Part shown: positions 46,407 through 53,684 of the stretch, one piece after another
Layout of the letters: each line of letters opens with the position of its first letter
How positions within the stretch are numbered: position 1 is the stretch's first letter
NCBI GenBank assembly: GCA_963169235.1
Contig: CAUJCX010000035.1
Span: forward strand, 186,001 to 250,000
Direction of reading: 5' to 3'
DNA: 64,000 nucleotides
Source of the DNA: Actinomycetota bacterium
GTDB lineage: Bacteria > Actinomycetota > Thermoleophilia > Miltoncostaeales > Miltoncostaeaceae
The notes under the pieces: model-generated
What the model saw: only the letters and a program-made list of their open reading frames with translations
What the model was told of the DNA's origin: nothing
Databases searched by the model: none
Program-made: the position numbers and the translations under genes

Positions 46407-46438
46407 CCGTGGACGCGCCTGCGCGCGTGTCCACGGGG
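46407..46438. terminator. Long inverted repeat after the DUF6326 gene
   Basis: CCGTGGACGCGC and GCGCGTGTCCACGG pair with one mismatch around a short loop. It lies at the end of a degraded VapC fragment on the other strand and may end both transcripts. Confidence 0.5.
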
Positions 46439-46658
46439 TAGGTCTCGGCGAGGGCGTGCCCGCACACGATGGGAGTGCGTCCCATCGCCCAGCGGCTGAC
46501 CCACGGGTGCGCCTCCTGGGAGGCGACGAGGAGCGGAGCGGCAGCACGCCAGCTCCGTCGCGGGAGATGTCGACCTTGGTGCCTGGGGCCAGGCCCAGCG
46601 CGTCACGGAGCGCCTTCGGCAGCGACAGCCGCCCACGCGAGTCGATGGTCGCCTGCAT
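46432..46658 (-). pseudogene. VapBC-type toxin-antitoxin remnant
   Basis: Starting at ATG 46658 the frame reads MQATIDSRGRLSLPKALRDA and on to TKVDISRDGAG, an AbrB/VapB antitoxin N-terminus. After a shift, another frame encodes EAHPWVSRWAMGRTPIVCG followed by HALAETYPV, the middle of a PIN-domain VapC toxin (pattern G-H-A-L-A-E-T-Y). The C-terminal half of the antitoxin, the start of the toxin and its end are missing. The unit therefore looks like a deletion-fused remnant with no function. The DNA between the parts shows no ribosome site. Confidence 0.7.
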
Positions 46659-46686
46659 GGGGAAAGATCGCCACGGGAGTCCCATC

Positions 46687-47145
46687 CTACGTGGGGGGCG
46701 TCGTATCCCGAGCCTCGAACGCCGCGATCTCGGCCACCCTGGGGCCGTAGCTCCCGGAGGGATCGTGCCGCAGGCCCAGCCACACGTCGACCAGCGCCCA
46801 CGCGGCGGGAGGGGCGATGACGTTCTGGCCCATGCACAGCACCTGGGCGTCGTAGTTCTCCACCGAGCCGCGCACCGTGACCAGGTCGTGGGCCGTCGCC
46901 GCGCGCACCCCGGCGACCTTGTTCGCGGCGATCGCGGTGCCCACGCCGGTGCCGCAGATGAGGATGCCGCGGTCGGCGCCGCCGCCGGCGATGGCCTGGG
47001 CGGCCTGGAACGACACGTCGGGGTACGAGATGTCCGGCGCGGACAGGTCGACCACCGCGGTCACACGATCATCGGCCTCCAGGTGCGCCTTGAGGGCGTC
47101 CTTGAGGGCCGCCCCGTTGCCGGGCGCCCCGATCACGATCTTCAT
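46687..47145 (-). CDS. rpiB: RpiB/LacAB-family sugar-phosphate isomerase
   Basis: The 152-residue product has the RpiB/LacAB fold: MKIVIGAPGNGAALKDALKA, YPDVSFQAAQAI, the active cysteine in GILICGTGVGTAIAANK, RAATAHD, and the C-terminal NYDAQVLCMGQNVI..WALVDVWL. The family interconverts ribose/ribulose 5-phosphate or related sugars. The start differs from RpiB proper (GxDHxG becomes GAPGNG), suggesting a relative with other sugar specificity. GGGAGG stands before the ATG at 47145. A decayed partial copy is found at 48588-48760. Confidence 0.85.
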   Translation of the reverse strand: MKIVIGAPGNGAALKDALKAHLEADDRVTAVVDLSAPDISYPDVSFQAAQAIAGGGADRGILICGTGVGTAIAANKVAGVRAATAHDLVTVRGSVENYDAQVLCMGQNVIAPPAAWALVDVWLGLRHDPSGSYGPRVAEIAAFEARDTTPPT

Positions 47146-47403
47146 GTCCGCCTCCCGCTGACGTCCCGCCCCGAGTGGTGCACCCAATGGTAGGGGGTAC
47201 ATGGTCACGAGATTGGCGTCAGTGGCTGGGGGGTGTGGTCGGCGAGCGTGGCGGCGGGTGCCGGCTGTCGGGAGCGTGCGCGCTCATCGTTGGCGCAGCG
47301 CGAAGGTCATCATGAGCGCCCCGACACGGTGCTGGATCGTACTGCGACGTCGTCAGCCACGCTGTTGGCGGGGTTGACGGTGAGGGCCCCCTGAGGTGCT
47401 GTG

Positions 47404-47586
47404 GACCTGAGCTTCGCTGAGACGCTGGCGCTCGAGGGCATCGCCGCCTCGATCGGATCGATCCGCGCCGCCGCCGACTACCCGCTCGCCGACTCCACCC
47501 TCGGCGACCTCCCGCCCGAAGAGTTCGAGACCGCGTACTGCGCTGACCACGAAACGCCATCCCACCCGGTGCCGGCACCCGCATAA
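47404..47586 (+). mobile_element. IS3-family transposase (OrfB) remnant
   Basis: The translation contains ETLALEGIAASIGSI, which matches the IS3 OrfB phrase (L..GI.ASIGSVGD), followed by YPLADSTLGDLPPEEFETAY, in which the LA(E)STLG segment of the core is joined to the C-terminal LGxLxPxEFExxYY segment. The part between is deleted and the DDE residues are lost. Only about 60 codons remain. A stop (TAA) follows. No terminal repeats could be placed. Confidence 0.6.
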
Positions 47587-47626
47587 GAGGGGCAGAGAAC
47601 CGGGGACGGTTAATGACCCCTTACAC

Positions 47627-48505
47627 CTAGCAGCGGTCCCAGTCGATGGCGACCATCGCCGGGTTCTCGCGCAAGTAGCGCACGGGGAGCGTGGCCCCGT
47701 TCACCAGCACGTGTGACTTGCCATCGGGCACGCGCACGACGACTTGCTGCGTCTCGTCGCCCGACGGGCCGGCGAAGGCGATCGTCACCTGCACCAGCGC
47801 GTCGTTGGCGAGGTTCGGTTCAAGGCCCTGCATGAACTGGCCGGCGACCATGCCGGTGGGCGCGACGGAGAGCAGCCGGCCGCGCGCAGGCACCCCGCGC
47901 GCGACGACGTCGGCCGCACTGACCGTGTGCACCTGAGGCATGCCTTGGCCCATGGGCATGCCTTGACCCATTCGCATGCCCTGGGCCATCGACAGCGCCT
48001 GAGCCAGCGCGTTGGGGTCCATCCCGGCCATGCCGCCTGCCGAGGCCCCCGTGCCGCTCGGCTGCTGGCCGGCACGGGTGCGGTCGTACGCGAGCTTGCT
48101 GTGGTCCTTGGGGTTGATCAGCAGGGGGATCGTCATGCCCGGCTGCAGTGCACCCCACTGCGTACGCCCGAGCGGGACCCTGACCTTCCCCGTGAACGGG
48201 GCGATGCCCTCGGCGGTGACCGCCACCGTGGCCTCGACGATCAGGTTCACGTTGTTCTGAATGACGCCGGTATCGCGGACGGCGGTGATCTGGCCGACCC
48301 CGGGAATCCCGTTCCTCATACCGGTCGGTGCCCCAAGGCGGCCGGCCCACCAGGCCGCGGCGAGAAGGAGGATCCCGGTGACCACGAGCGACAGCGCGGC
48401 CCCGCGGACGCCGGTGGGGCCGTCGCGGAAGTACCACGCCCCTGCCAGGCCCCCGACGGTAAGCACTACGCCAAAGAACCCAAGTAGTGCCTGCGTGACA
48501 CGCAT
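47627..48505 (-). CDS. Hypothetical membrane protein with Met/Gly/Gln-rich linker
   Basis: The 292-residue protein has two membrane helices (ALLGFFGVVLTVGGLAGAWYF and ALSLVVTGILLLAAAWWAG), a beta-rich domain (ITAVRDTGVIQNNVNLIVEA, VTAEGIAPFTGKVRVPL), a linker with repeats of QGMxMGQGMP (about residues 185-205), and a second beta domain with the same GxxxVAPTG..NLANDALVQVTIAFAG layout. It resembles a duplicated small beta module. GGGAGGGG precedes the ATG, with TACTAT at 48552-48547 as -10. It stands intact in a decayed neighbourhood, so it may be recent or under selection. Confidence 0.6.
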   Translation of the reverse strand: MRVTQALLGFFGVVLTVGGLAGAWYFRDGPTGVRGAALSLVVTGILLLAAAWWAGRLGAPTGMRNGIPGVGQITAVRDTGVIQNNVNLIVEATVAVTAEGIAPFTGKVRVPLGRTQWGALQPGMTIPLLINPKDHSKLAYDRTRAGQQPSGTGASAGGMAGMDPNALAQALSMAQGMRMGQGMPMGQGMPQVHTVSAADVVARGVPARGRLLSVAPTGMVAGQFMQGLEPNLANDALVQVTIAFAGPSGDETQQVVVRVPDGKSHVLVNGATLPVRYLRENPAMVAIDWDRC

Positions 48506-48587
48506 CCTCGATCCCCTCCCGGGAGTCCGTCTCGAGCGGTGTCGAAATAGTAGCCAAAAGCGGCGATTCGGAGTGCGGATCGTGTTA

Positions 48588-48760
48588 TGCCATGCGATAC
48601 GCACCCAGGCGCTGGCGGTGCCAGAGGTCCACCAACGCCCACGCGACGGGCAGCGCCACGACGTTTTCGCCCATGACAGCACCTGCGCGTCGTGGTTCTC
48701 CACCGACCCGCGCGCCGCCATGATCTGCCCGGGGGACAGCCCCTCCAGGCCGACCTTCAT
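48588..48760 (-). pseudogene. Partial, frameshifted second copy of the RpiB-type gene
   Basis: The minus strand encodes AARGSVENHDAQVL, then after a one-base deletion (CTGTCATGGG instead of CTGTGCATGGG) MGENVVALPVAWALVDLWHR. Both segments align with the functional gene at 46687-47145 (RGSVENYDAQVLCMGQNVIA and AAWALVDVWL). The first two-thirds of the gene are absent. Confidence 0.7.
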
Positions 48761-49089
48761 GCACAGGAAGCCGGCGCCCAGACCAGGGGCAGCAGCATGA
48801 ACTGCACGGCCGTCGGAATGCGCAGGGTCATGGGTGCGCTCTGACGATCAGGCGTTGACGTGGACGCGACGGAATCGCGCGGACGTCACGCATGACGACC
48901 TTGGCACCGCGCACGCAGAGCTTGCGCCCGTTGAGGCGGCCCGAACCGGCATGCCGACCGCAGATCGCCGATGACCGCCGTCTGCGACATCGTGATCGAT
49001 GGTTGCCGTGTCGGGCAGCGCAGCATCTGAATCGGTCATCTCGCGGCACACCGCTCCGCGTCGCCCGACGACGCAGATGCGTCTGCTCA
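48761..49089. other. Region without a recognisable gene
   Basis: No reading frame has a ribosome site, a known domain or sustained codon bias. Short fragments look like decayed coding DNA between the RpiB and YchF remnants. Confidence 0.5.
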
Positions 49090-49153
49090 CGCCAGGTTGC
49101 CCGAGCGCCGTCCAAACCTTGCCGATGATCCAGGCCCGCGACTCCTGCGGCCG
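49090..49153 (-). pseudogene. Fragment of a ychF-like gene
   Basis: The minus strand reads PQESRAWIIGKVWTALGQPG, which aligns with the YchF segment PKESRAWTIGKGWTAPMAAG encoded at about 50080-50150 in the intact gene. Only about 20 codons remain. It sits 3 bp past the end of the broken hepT. Confidence 0.6.
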
Positions 49154-49156
49154 ACG

Positions 49157-49492
49157 TCACTGCTCCGCGAGGTGGCGTCGCAGCACCTCGGCAAGCAGGG
49201 GGAGGTGGGCGTTCACGACATCGCGGATGATGTCCGCGTCGACCCCGAAGTACCGGTGGACGAGGATGTTGCGGAAGCCTCGGATCTGCGGCCAGGCGAT
49301 CTCCGGGTACGCGTCGGTGATCTCGTGAGGGAGGTGGTTTTACCGCTTCGCCGATGATCTGAGGTTGCGCTCGATCGCATCCTCCGCCATCTCTGCCACG
49401 TCCGCATCGCGCTCGAGGGCGGCGACGTACCGCTGACATCGCTCAGTCGCCTCGAGAACATCAGCGATGCGCTCGGCAGGGTCGCGACTCAC
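49157..49492 (-). pseudogene. HepT-type HEPN toxin gene, disrupted by two offsetting indels
   Basis: The frame starts with GTG at 49492 overlapping the mntA stop (GTGA). It encodes a DUF86/HepT protein of 111 codons: DPAERIADVLEATERCQRYV, DAIERNL, then HEITDAYPEIAWPQIRGF and the HEPN RX4H motif RNILVH (codons 74-79). Between codons 44 and 52 a base is missing (CTCAG for CTCCAG) and one is gained (AAAACC), so the expected IIGEAVK is out of frame and TAA appears as codon 51 (49342-49340). The toxin is therefore probably not made unless frameshifting occurs. Sequencing error would need two independent mistakes. Confidence 0.75.
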
Positions 49493-49818
49493 AGCGCAAC
49501 CGCGTCGGCAAGCACCGACGCCGAGATCGGCTTCTTGAGCAACTGAATCGGGAACACGTCGATGTCATCCCTGCCGAACAACGCCCGGGTCTCCTCCATC
49601 AGCCCGGAGGCCCGCATCAGCAGGTTGCCATCCGCGGGATCCATCTCGACGAGGATGTCGATGTCCGACCCCGCCTGGGCGGTGCCGCGCGCGACGGAGC
49701 CGAACAGCTTCGGGCTCGCCGCGCGGTACCGGTCGAGGAGTACTTGGAAGTCGTCCCGGCGGGCGGCGAGCAGCTCGCGGAGGGCGAGCGTCTCCGGCGT
49801 CATCGTCACCTCAGCCAT
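49489..49818 (-). CDS. mntA: MntA-type minimal nucleotidyltransferase (antitoxin of HepT)
   Basis: MntA antitoxins block HepT, in studied cases by AMPylating it. The 109-residue protein has the nucleotidyltransferase signature GSVARGTAQAGSDIDILVE (GS at 40-41, D52 and D54) and a VFPIQLLKKPIS tail. It is complete while its toxin partner is broken. The start is ATG 49818 or 49803; a TATCCT element lies 5 nt upstream of the first. Codon use is less G+C-biased than in flanking genes, consistent with transfer. Confidence 0.82.
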   Translation of the reverse strand: MAEVTMTPETLALRELLAARRDDFQVLLDRYRAASPKLFGSVARGTAQAGSDIDILVEMDPADGNLLMRASGLMEETRALFGRDDIDVFPIQLLKKPISASVLADAVAL

Positions 49819-49901
49819 GCCTCAGGATAAGCGGCGGCGGTCCACCCGAGGCGCAACGTGGACGACGCAACACCCGCGGGTCTCCGATGAGGCCCCGCGC
49901 C

Positions 49902-50987
49902 TCAGACGTTGAACCGGAACTCGACCACGTCGCCGTCGTGCATCGCGTACTCCTTGCCCTCCATGCGGACGCGGCCGCGGGCCTTGGCCTCGGCCATCGA
50001 GCCGGCGTCGGTGAGGTCGTCGAACGACACCACCTCGGCCTTGATGAAGCCCCGCTGGAAGTCGGTGTGGATGACCCCGGCGGCCATGGGCGCGGTCCAG
50101 CCCTTGCCGATGGTCCACGCGCGCGACTCCTTGGGGCCGGCGGTCAGGTACGTCTGCAGGCCCAGGGTGTCGAAGCCCACCCGGGCCAGCTGGTGGAGGC
50201 CCGGCTCGGTGATGCCCGCGGCGTCCAGCATGTCGGCGGCGTCGGCCTCGTCCAGCTCGGTCAGCTCCATCTCGAGCTTCGCGTCCAGGAAGATCGCCTC
50301 CGCGGGGGCCACCAGCGCGCGCATCTCGTCCTTGAGGGCCTCGTCGCCCAGCTCGTCCTCGTCCACGTTGAACACGTAGATGAACGGCTTGGTGGTGAGC
50401 AGCTGCAGCTCCTTGGCCAGGCCCATGTCGAGGCCGTCGGCCTCGGCCGCGTGGAACACCGTGTCGCCGCGCTCCAGCACCGCGTTGACGGCGCGGGCGT
50501 TGTCGAGGGCCGGCTGGTTCTCCTTGTGGGTGCGCGCCTCCTTCTCGAGGCGCGGGATGGCCTTCTCCATCGTCTGGAGGTCGGCCAGGATCAGCTCGGT
50601 GTTGATGGTCTCGATGTCGTCCCGGGGTGACACCTTGCCGTCCACGTGCACCACGTTCTCGTCGGTGAACGCACGGATCACCTGGCAGATGGCGTCGGCC
50701 TCGCGGATGTTGGCCAGGAACTTGTTGCCCAGCCCCTCGCCCTCGGACGCGCCGCGCACGATGCCGGCGATGTCGACGAACGACACGGTGGCGGGCAGGA
50801 TGCGCTCCGAGCCGAAGATCTCGGCCAGCCGCTCCAGGCGCGGGTCGGGCAGGGGCACCACGCCGACGTTGGGCTCGATGGTGGCGAACGGGTAGTTCGC
50901 CGCGAGCACGTCGTTGCGGGTGAGGGCGTTGAAAAGCGTGGACTTGCCCACGTTGGGCAGGCCGACGATGCCGATGGTGAGGGCCAC
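49902..50987 (-). CDS. ychF: Redox-/stress-linked GTPase-fold ATPase YchF (OLA1 family)
   Basis: YchF is a universally conserved P-loop protein that prefers ATP and binds ribosomes. The 361-residue product has GIVGLPNVGKSTLFNALTRN, NYPFATIEPNVGVVPLPD, the switch II region FVDIAGIVRGASEGEGLGNKF (written as two parts around I-V-R-G), the NVDEDE base motif of the family, a coiled-coil insertion, and the C-terminal TGS-like domain (GVIHTDFQRGFIKAEVVS). The GTG at 50987 lies 8 nt after TATGCT, so the mRNA may be near-leaderless. A 20-codon copy lies at 49090-49153. Confidence 0.94.
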   Translation of the reverse strand: MALTIGIVGLPNVGKSTLFNALTRNDVLAANYPFATIEPNVGVVPLPDPRLERLAEIFGSERILPATVSFVDIAGIVRGASEGEGLGNKFLANIREADAICQVIRAFTDENVVHVDGKVSPRDDIETINTELILADLQTMEKAIPRLEKEARTHKENQPALDNARAVNAVLERGDTVFHAAEADGLDMGLAKELQLLTTKPFIYVFNVDEDELGDEALKDEMRALVAPAEAIFLDAKLEMELTELDEADAADMLDAAGITEPGLHQLARVGFDTLGLQTYLTAGPKESRAWTIGKGWTAPMAAGVIHTDFQRGFIKAEVVSFDDLTDAGSMAEAKARGRVRMEGKEYAMHDGDVVEFRFNV

Positions 50988-51111
50988 GGCACGGGAGCAT
51001 AGAGACCGGCTGCCGGTCGCGCCGATCGGGTCGGCCAGCCCGCGTGGGTCCCGATCGCGCGGCTCGGGCCCGGCCGCTCGCGGGTTGCATCCTCCCGGCG
51101 CTCGGCGTCAT

Positions 51112-51131
51112 ACTGCACCATATGGTTCAGT
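51112..51131. promoter_or_regulatory. ArsR-type operator overlapping the start of the ArsR gene
   Basis: A 20-bp imperfect palindrome (one mismatched pair) of the form ACTG-n-ACCATATGGT-n-CAGT covers the predicted transcription start and the ATG at 51122. The -35/-10 pair TTGCAT (51085) and CATACT (51109), 18 bp apart, lies just upstream. Confidence 0.6.
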
Positions 51132-51472
51132 GTGAGATCAGCCCCCTCGATGCGTCGTTCGCGGCGCTCTCCGACGCGACCCGGCGGGGTGTGCTGGAGC
51201 GCCTCAGCCGCGCCGACGCGTCCATCACCGACCTGGCCGACGCGTTCCGCATGACGCTCACGGGCATGCGGAAGCACGTCCGCGTGCTCGAAGACGCCGG
51301 GCTCGTCACCACGCAGAAAGTGGGACGGGTGCGCATGTGCCGGCTCGGCGTCGGCCGCCTCGACGACGAGGCGATGTGGATCGAGCGCCATCGCCGTCTG
51401 TGGGAGGCGCGCTTCGACGCACTGGACCAGGTGGTCGACGAACTGACATCCAAGGAGAGAGCCGATGACTGA
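51122..51472 (+). CDS. ArsR-family winged-helix regulator
   Basis: The 116-residue protein has the ArsR fold: SFAALSDATRRGVLERLSRA, ITDLADAFRMTLTGMRKHVR (recognition helix), VLEDAGLVTTQKVGRVRMC (wing). No metal-binding cysteine cluster is seen in the helix, so it belongs to the metal-free group often paired with SRPBCC/AHSA1 proteins. It probably represses its own operon through the palindrome at its start. The SRPBCC gene overlaps it by 8 bp. Confidence 0.88.
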   Translation: MVQCEISPLDASFAALSDATRRGVLERLSRADASITDLADAFRMTLTGMRKHVRVLEDAGLVTTQKVGRVRMCRLGVGRLDDEAMWIERHRRLWEARFDALDQVVDELTSKERADD

Positions 51473-51974
51473 GGGAGAGGCCCATCAGGCCCGTGCGGCG
51501 CACCGGATGACGACGGAGCGCGCGTCGGACCGCGAGCTGGTCGTGACGCGCACGGTCGACGCCCCACCGGACGTTGTGTGGAAGGCATGGACGAACGCCG
51601 ACCTGTTCCGCCGCTGGTGGGTGCCGAAGTCGCTGGGCCTCACGCTGACCGCGTGCGAGCTCGACGTGCGCGAGGGAGGCTCATACCGCCTGGTATTCGA
51701 GCACCCGGCTGCTCCCGACGGCATGGTGTTCCACGGCCGCTACGTCGAGGTGACGCCGCCGTCACGCCTGGTCTGGACGAACGACGAGGCGGGCGCCGAC
51801 GGGCAGGTGACCACGGTCACGTTCAAGGAGGACGCCGGGCGGACGCGGGTGGTGGTGCGCGATCTGTATCCCACCAAGCGCGCGCTCGACGAAGCCCTTG
51901 AATCGGGGTCGACGGGATGGAACGACGAGTCGTTCGCTCAGCTCGAGGACGTTCTCTCCGGCGCGGCGGGGTGA
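51465..51974 (+). CDS. SRPBCC/AHSA1-like (START-fold) protein
   Basis: The 169-residue protein is a helix-grip fold with the AHSA1 signatures VVTRTVDAPPDVVWKAWTNA, FRRWWVPKSLGLTLTACELD, VREGGSYRLVF, and VTPPSRLVWTNDE. Such proteins bind hydrophobic ligands; many are encoded behind an ArsR repressor, as here. The ATG lies within the end of the ArsR gene, with AAGGAGAGA upstream. The ligand is unknown. Confidence 0.88.
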   Translation: MTEGEAHQARAAHRMTTERASDRELVVTRTVDAPPDVVWKAWTNADLFRRWWVPKSLGLTLTACELDVREGGSYRLVFEHPAAPDGMVFHGRYVEVTPPSRLVWTNDEAGADGQVTTVTFKEDAGRTRVVVRDLYPTKRALDEALESGSTGWNDESFAQLEDVLSGAAG

Positions 51975-52076
51975 GGTGCGTGCGGTCGGCGGGCCCGGCC
52001 GCGTCGCGTCACGCATGCGGGTGACGGTCCGGGGGAAGCACCCCCGCACCGTCACCGCGCGCGCACGGGGCGCCGT

Positions 52077-52457
52077 CTAGTTGACGCCCAGGAGGTCGAC
52101 CACGAACACCAGCGTCTCGTTGGGCTTGATGACGCCGGGAGCCCCGCGCATGCCGTAGCCCAGGTGCGGCGGGATGGTGAGCTTGCGGCGACCGCCCACC
52201 TTCATGCCGGCGACGCCCTGGTCCCAGCCCTTGATGACCATGCCCTGGCCCAGCACGAAGCCCGAGAACGACTCGCCGCGGTTCCACGACGCGTCGAACT
52301 CCTTGCCGGTCGACCACGACACGCCGACGTAGTGCATGTCGGGGCGGCATCCGGGCGTGGCCTCGTCGCCGTCACCCACCACGATGTCCTCCACCACCAG
52401 GTCGGTGGGCGGGTCGCCGTCGGGGATGGTGATCTCGGGCTTGCTGATGTCGCTCAT
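52077..52457 (-). CDS. FKBP-type peptidyl-prolyl isomerase
   Basis: The 126-residue single-domain enzyme catalyses proline isomerisation in protein folding. It has VEDIVVGDGDEA, MHYVGVSWSTGKEFDASW, FSGFVLGQGMVIKGWDQGV, MKVGGRRKLTIPPHLGYG and NETLVFVVDLLGV, all standard FKBP strands. It has no signal peptide, so it is cytosolic. AAGGAG precedes the ATG. It follows the glycosyltransferase gene by 13 bp on the same strand and may share its transcript. Confidence 0.92.
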   Translation of the reverse strand: MSDISKPEITIPDGDPPTDLVVEDIVVGDGDEATPGCRPDMHYVGVSWSTGKEFDASWNRGESFSGFVLGQGMVIKGWDQGVAGMKVGGRRKLTIPPHLGYGMRGAPGVIKPNETLVFVVDLLGVN

Positions 52458-52470
52458 GCGGCTCCTTGTG

Positions 52471-53676
52471 TCAGGGCGTCGGTGACGCGGTGGGACGGCG
52501 GGAAAGCACGAAGTCGTCGGCGGGGCCGCGGCGCCCGTCGAGCACCTCGCGGTACAGATGGTCGATGTCGGCGGCGACGGCGGGCCACGCGTAGCGCTCC
52601 TCGGCCACCACCCGGCCCCGGGCGCCCCACTCGGCGCACAGCGCGGGGTCGTCCAGCACCTCGCCCAGGCCGCGGGCAAGGGCCTCGGCCGACCCGCCGG
52701 TGACGAACCGTCCCGGCGCGCCGTCGCGGATGACCTGGCGGAACCCGACGTTGTCGGCGGCCACCACCGGGATGCCGCTGGCGAACGCCTCCAACAGCAC
52801 CACCCCGAACGACGCCAGCGTGCACGGCGCCGCCAGCACCGTGGCCTGCCGGTACAGGCGCGGGCGCTCGTCCTTCAGAAGACCCAGCCACTCCAGCCGG
52901 TCCCACACGCCCGCGCGGCGCGCCTGCATCTCGTAGCGGGGGCGCAGGGGCCCGTCGCCCACGATCTGCACCCGGAACTCGCGTCCCGCCTCGGCCAGGA
53001 TGCGCGTCGCCTCGATCAGGGTGTGCAGGCCGTTGCGGGGATCGAACCGCCCCATGAACAGGATGCGCGGCACACCCGGGTCGCGGTCGCCGGGCGCGGC
53101 CAGCGGGGTGAACTGCGTACAGTCGATGCCGTTGGGGATGATGTCGTACGTGCCGGGGAAGTACTGCTCGAGCGAGTCGACGCACACCTGCGACACCGCG
53201 ATGCGCCGGTCGAGCTTGCCCAGGTAGTGGTTCAGCACCCGCCGGAACGCGCGATAGCCCACGTTGCCGTCCTCGACGTACGTGTGGAACGTGCCCACCG
53301 TGCACGGCGCCCGCGACACCTGGCACGCCGCCAGGCCCAGCACCGGGCCGGCGAGGCCCTGCGCGTGCACCACGTCGGCGTGGGCGATGGCGCGCCGCAC
53401 CTCGCCCAGCAGCGTGACCCCCGCGGTGATGCGGGCGATCGAGCCGTTGGCGGGGACGGGCACCGACGTGCCCACCCGCACGGTGCGGTAACCGTCCTCG
53501 CGCCGCGCCTGCGCGTCCCACTCGGCGGCCTGGCGGCGCGTGGGACGCGGAGCGCGGCTGGTGACCACGGTGACGTCGTGGCCGCGGTGCACGAGCTCGC
53601 GGCTGAGGTGGTGGACGTGCTCGCTGATGCCGCCGAGCACGGGGTACGCGTACTCGGTGACCATGGCGATGCGCAA
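52471..53676 (-). CDS. Glycosyltransferase family 4
   Basis: The 401-residue GT-B enzyme starts RIAMVTEYAYPVLGGISEHV, has an acceptor domain to about 175, and a donor domain with VPRILFMGRFDPRNGLHTLI, QIVGDGPLRPRYE, and the sugar-nucleotide motif ASFGVVLLEAFASGIPVVAA (EX7E type). It probably adds a sugar to a lipid such as phosphatidylinositol or to a glycan. TTG at 53676 was chosen because it yields the usual MRIAMVTE start; ATG at 53664 is the alternative. It lies 8 bp after a PAP2-type gene, which may act on the same lipid pathway. Confidence 0.85.
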   Translation of the reverse strand: MRIAMVTEYAYPVLGGISEHVHHLSRELVHRGHDVTVVTSRAPRPTRRQAAEWDAQARREDGYRTVRVGTSVPVPANGSIARITAGVTLLGEVRRAIAHADVVHAQGLAGPVLGLAACQVSRAPCTVGTFHTYVEDGNVGYRAFRRVLNHYLGKLDRRIAVSQVCVDSLEQYFPGTYDIIPNGIDCTQFTPLAAPGDRDPGVPRILFMGRFDPRNGLHTLIEATRILAEAGREFRVQIVGDGPLRPRYEMQARRAGVWDRLEWLGLLKDERPRLYRQATVLAAPCTLASFGVVLLEAFASGIPVVAADNVGFRQVIRDGAPGRFVTGGSAEALARGLGEVLDDPALCAEWGARGRVVAEERYAWPAVAADIDHLYREVLDGRRGPADDFVLSRRPTASPTP

Positions 53677-53684
53677 GGGGGCGG

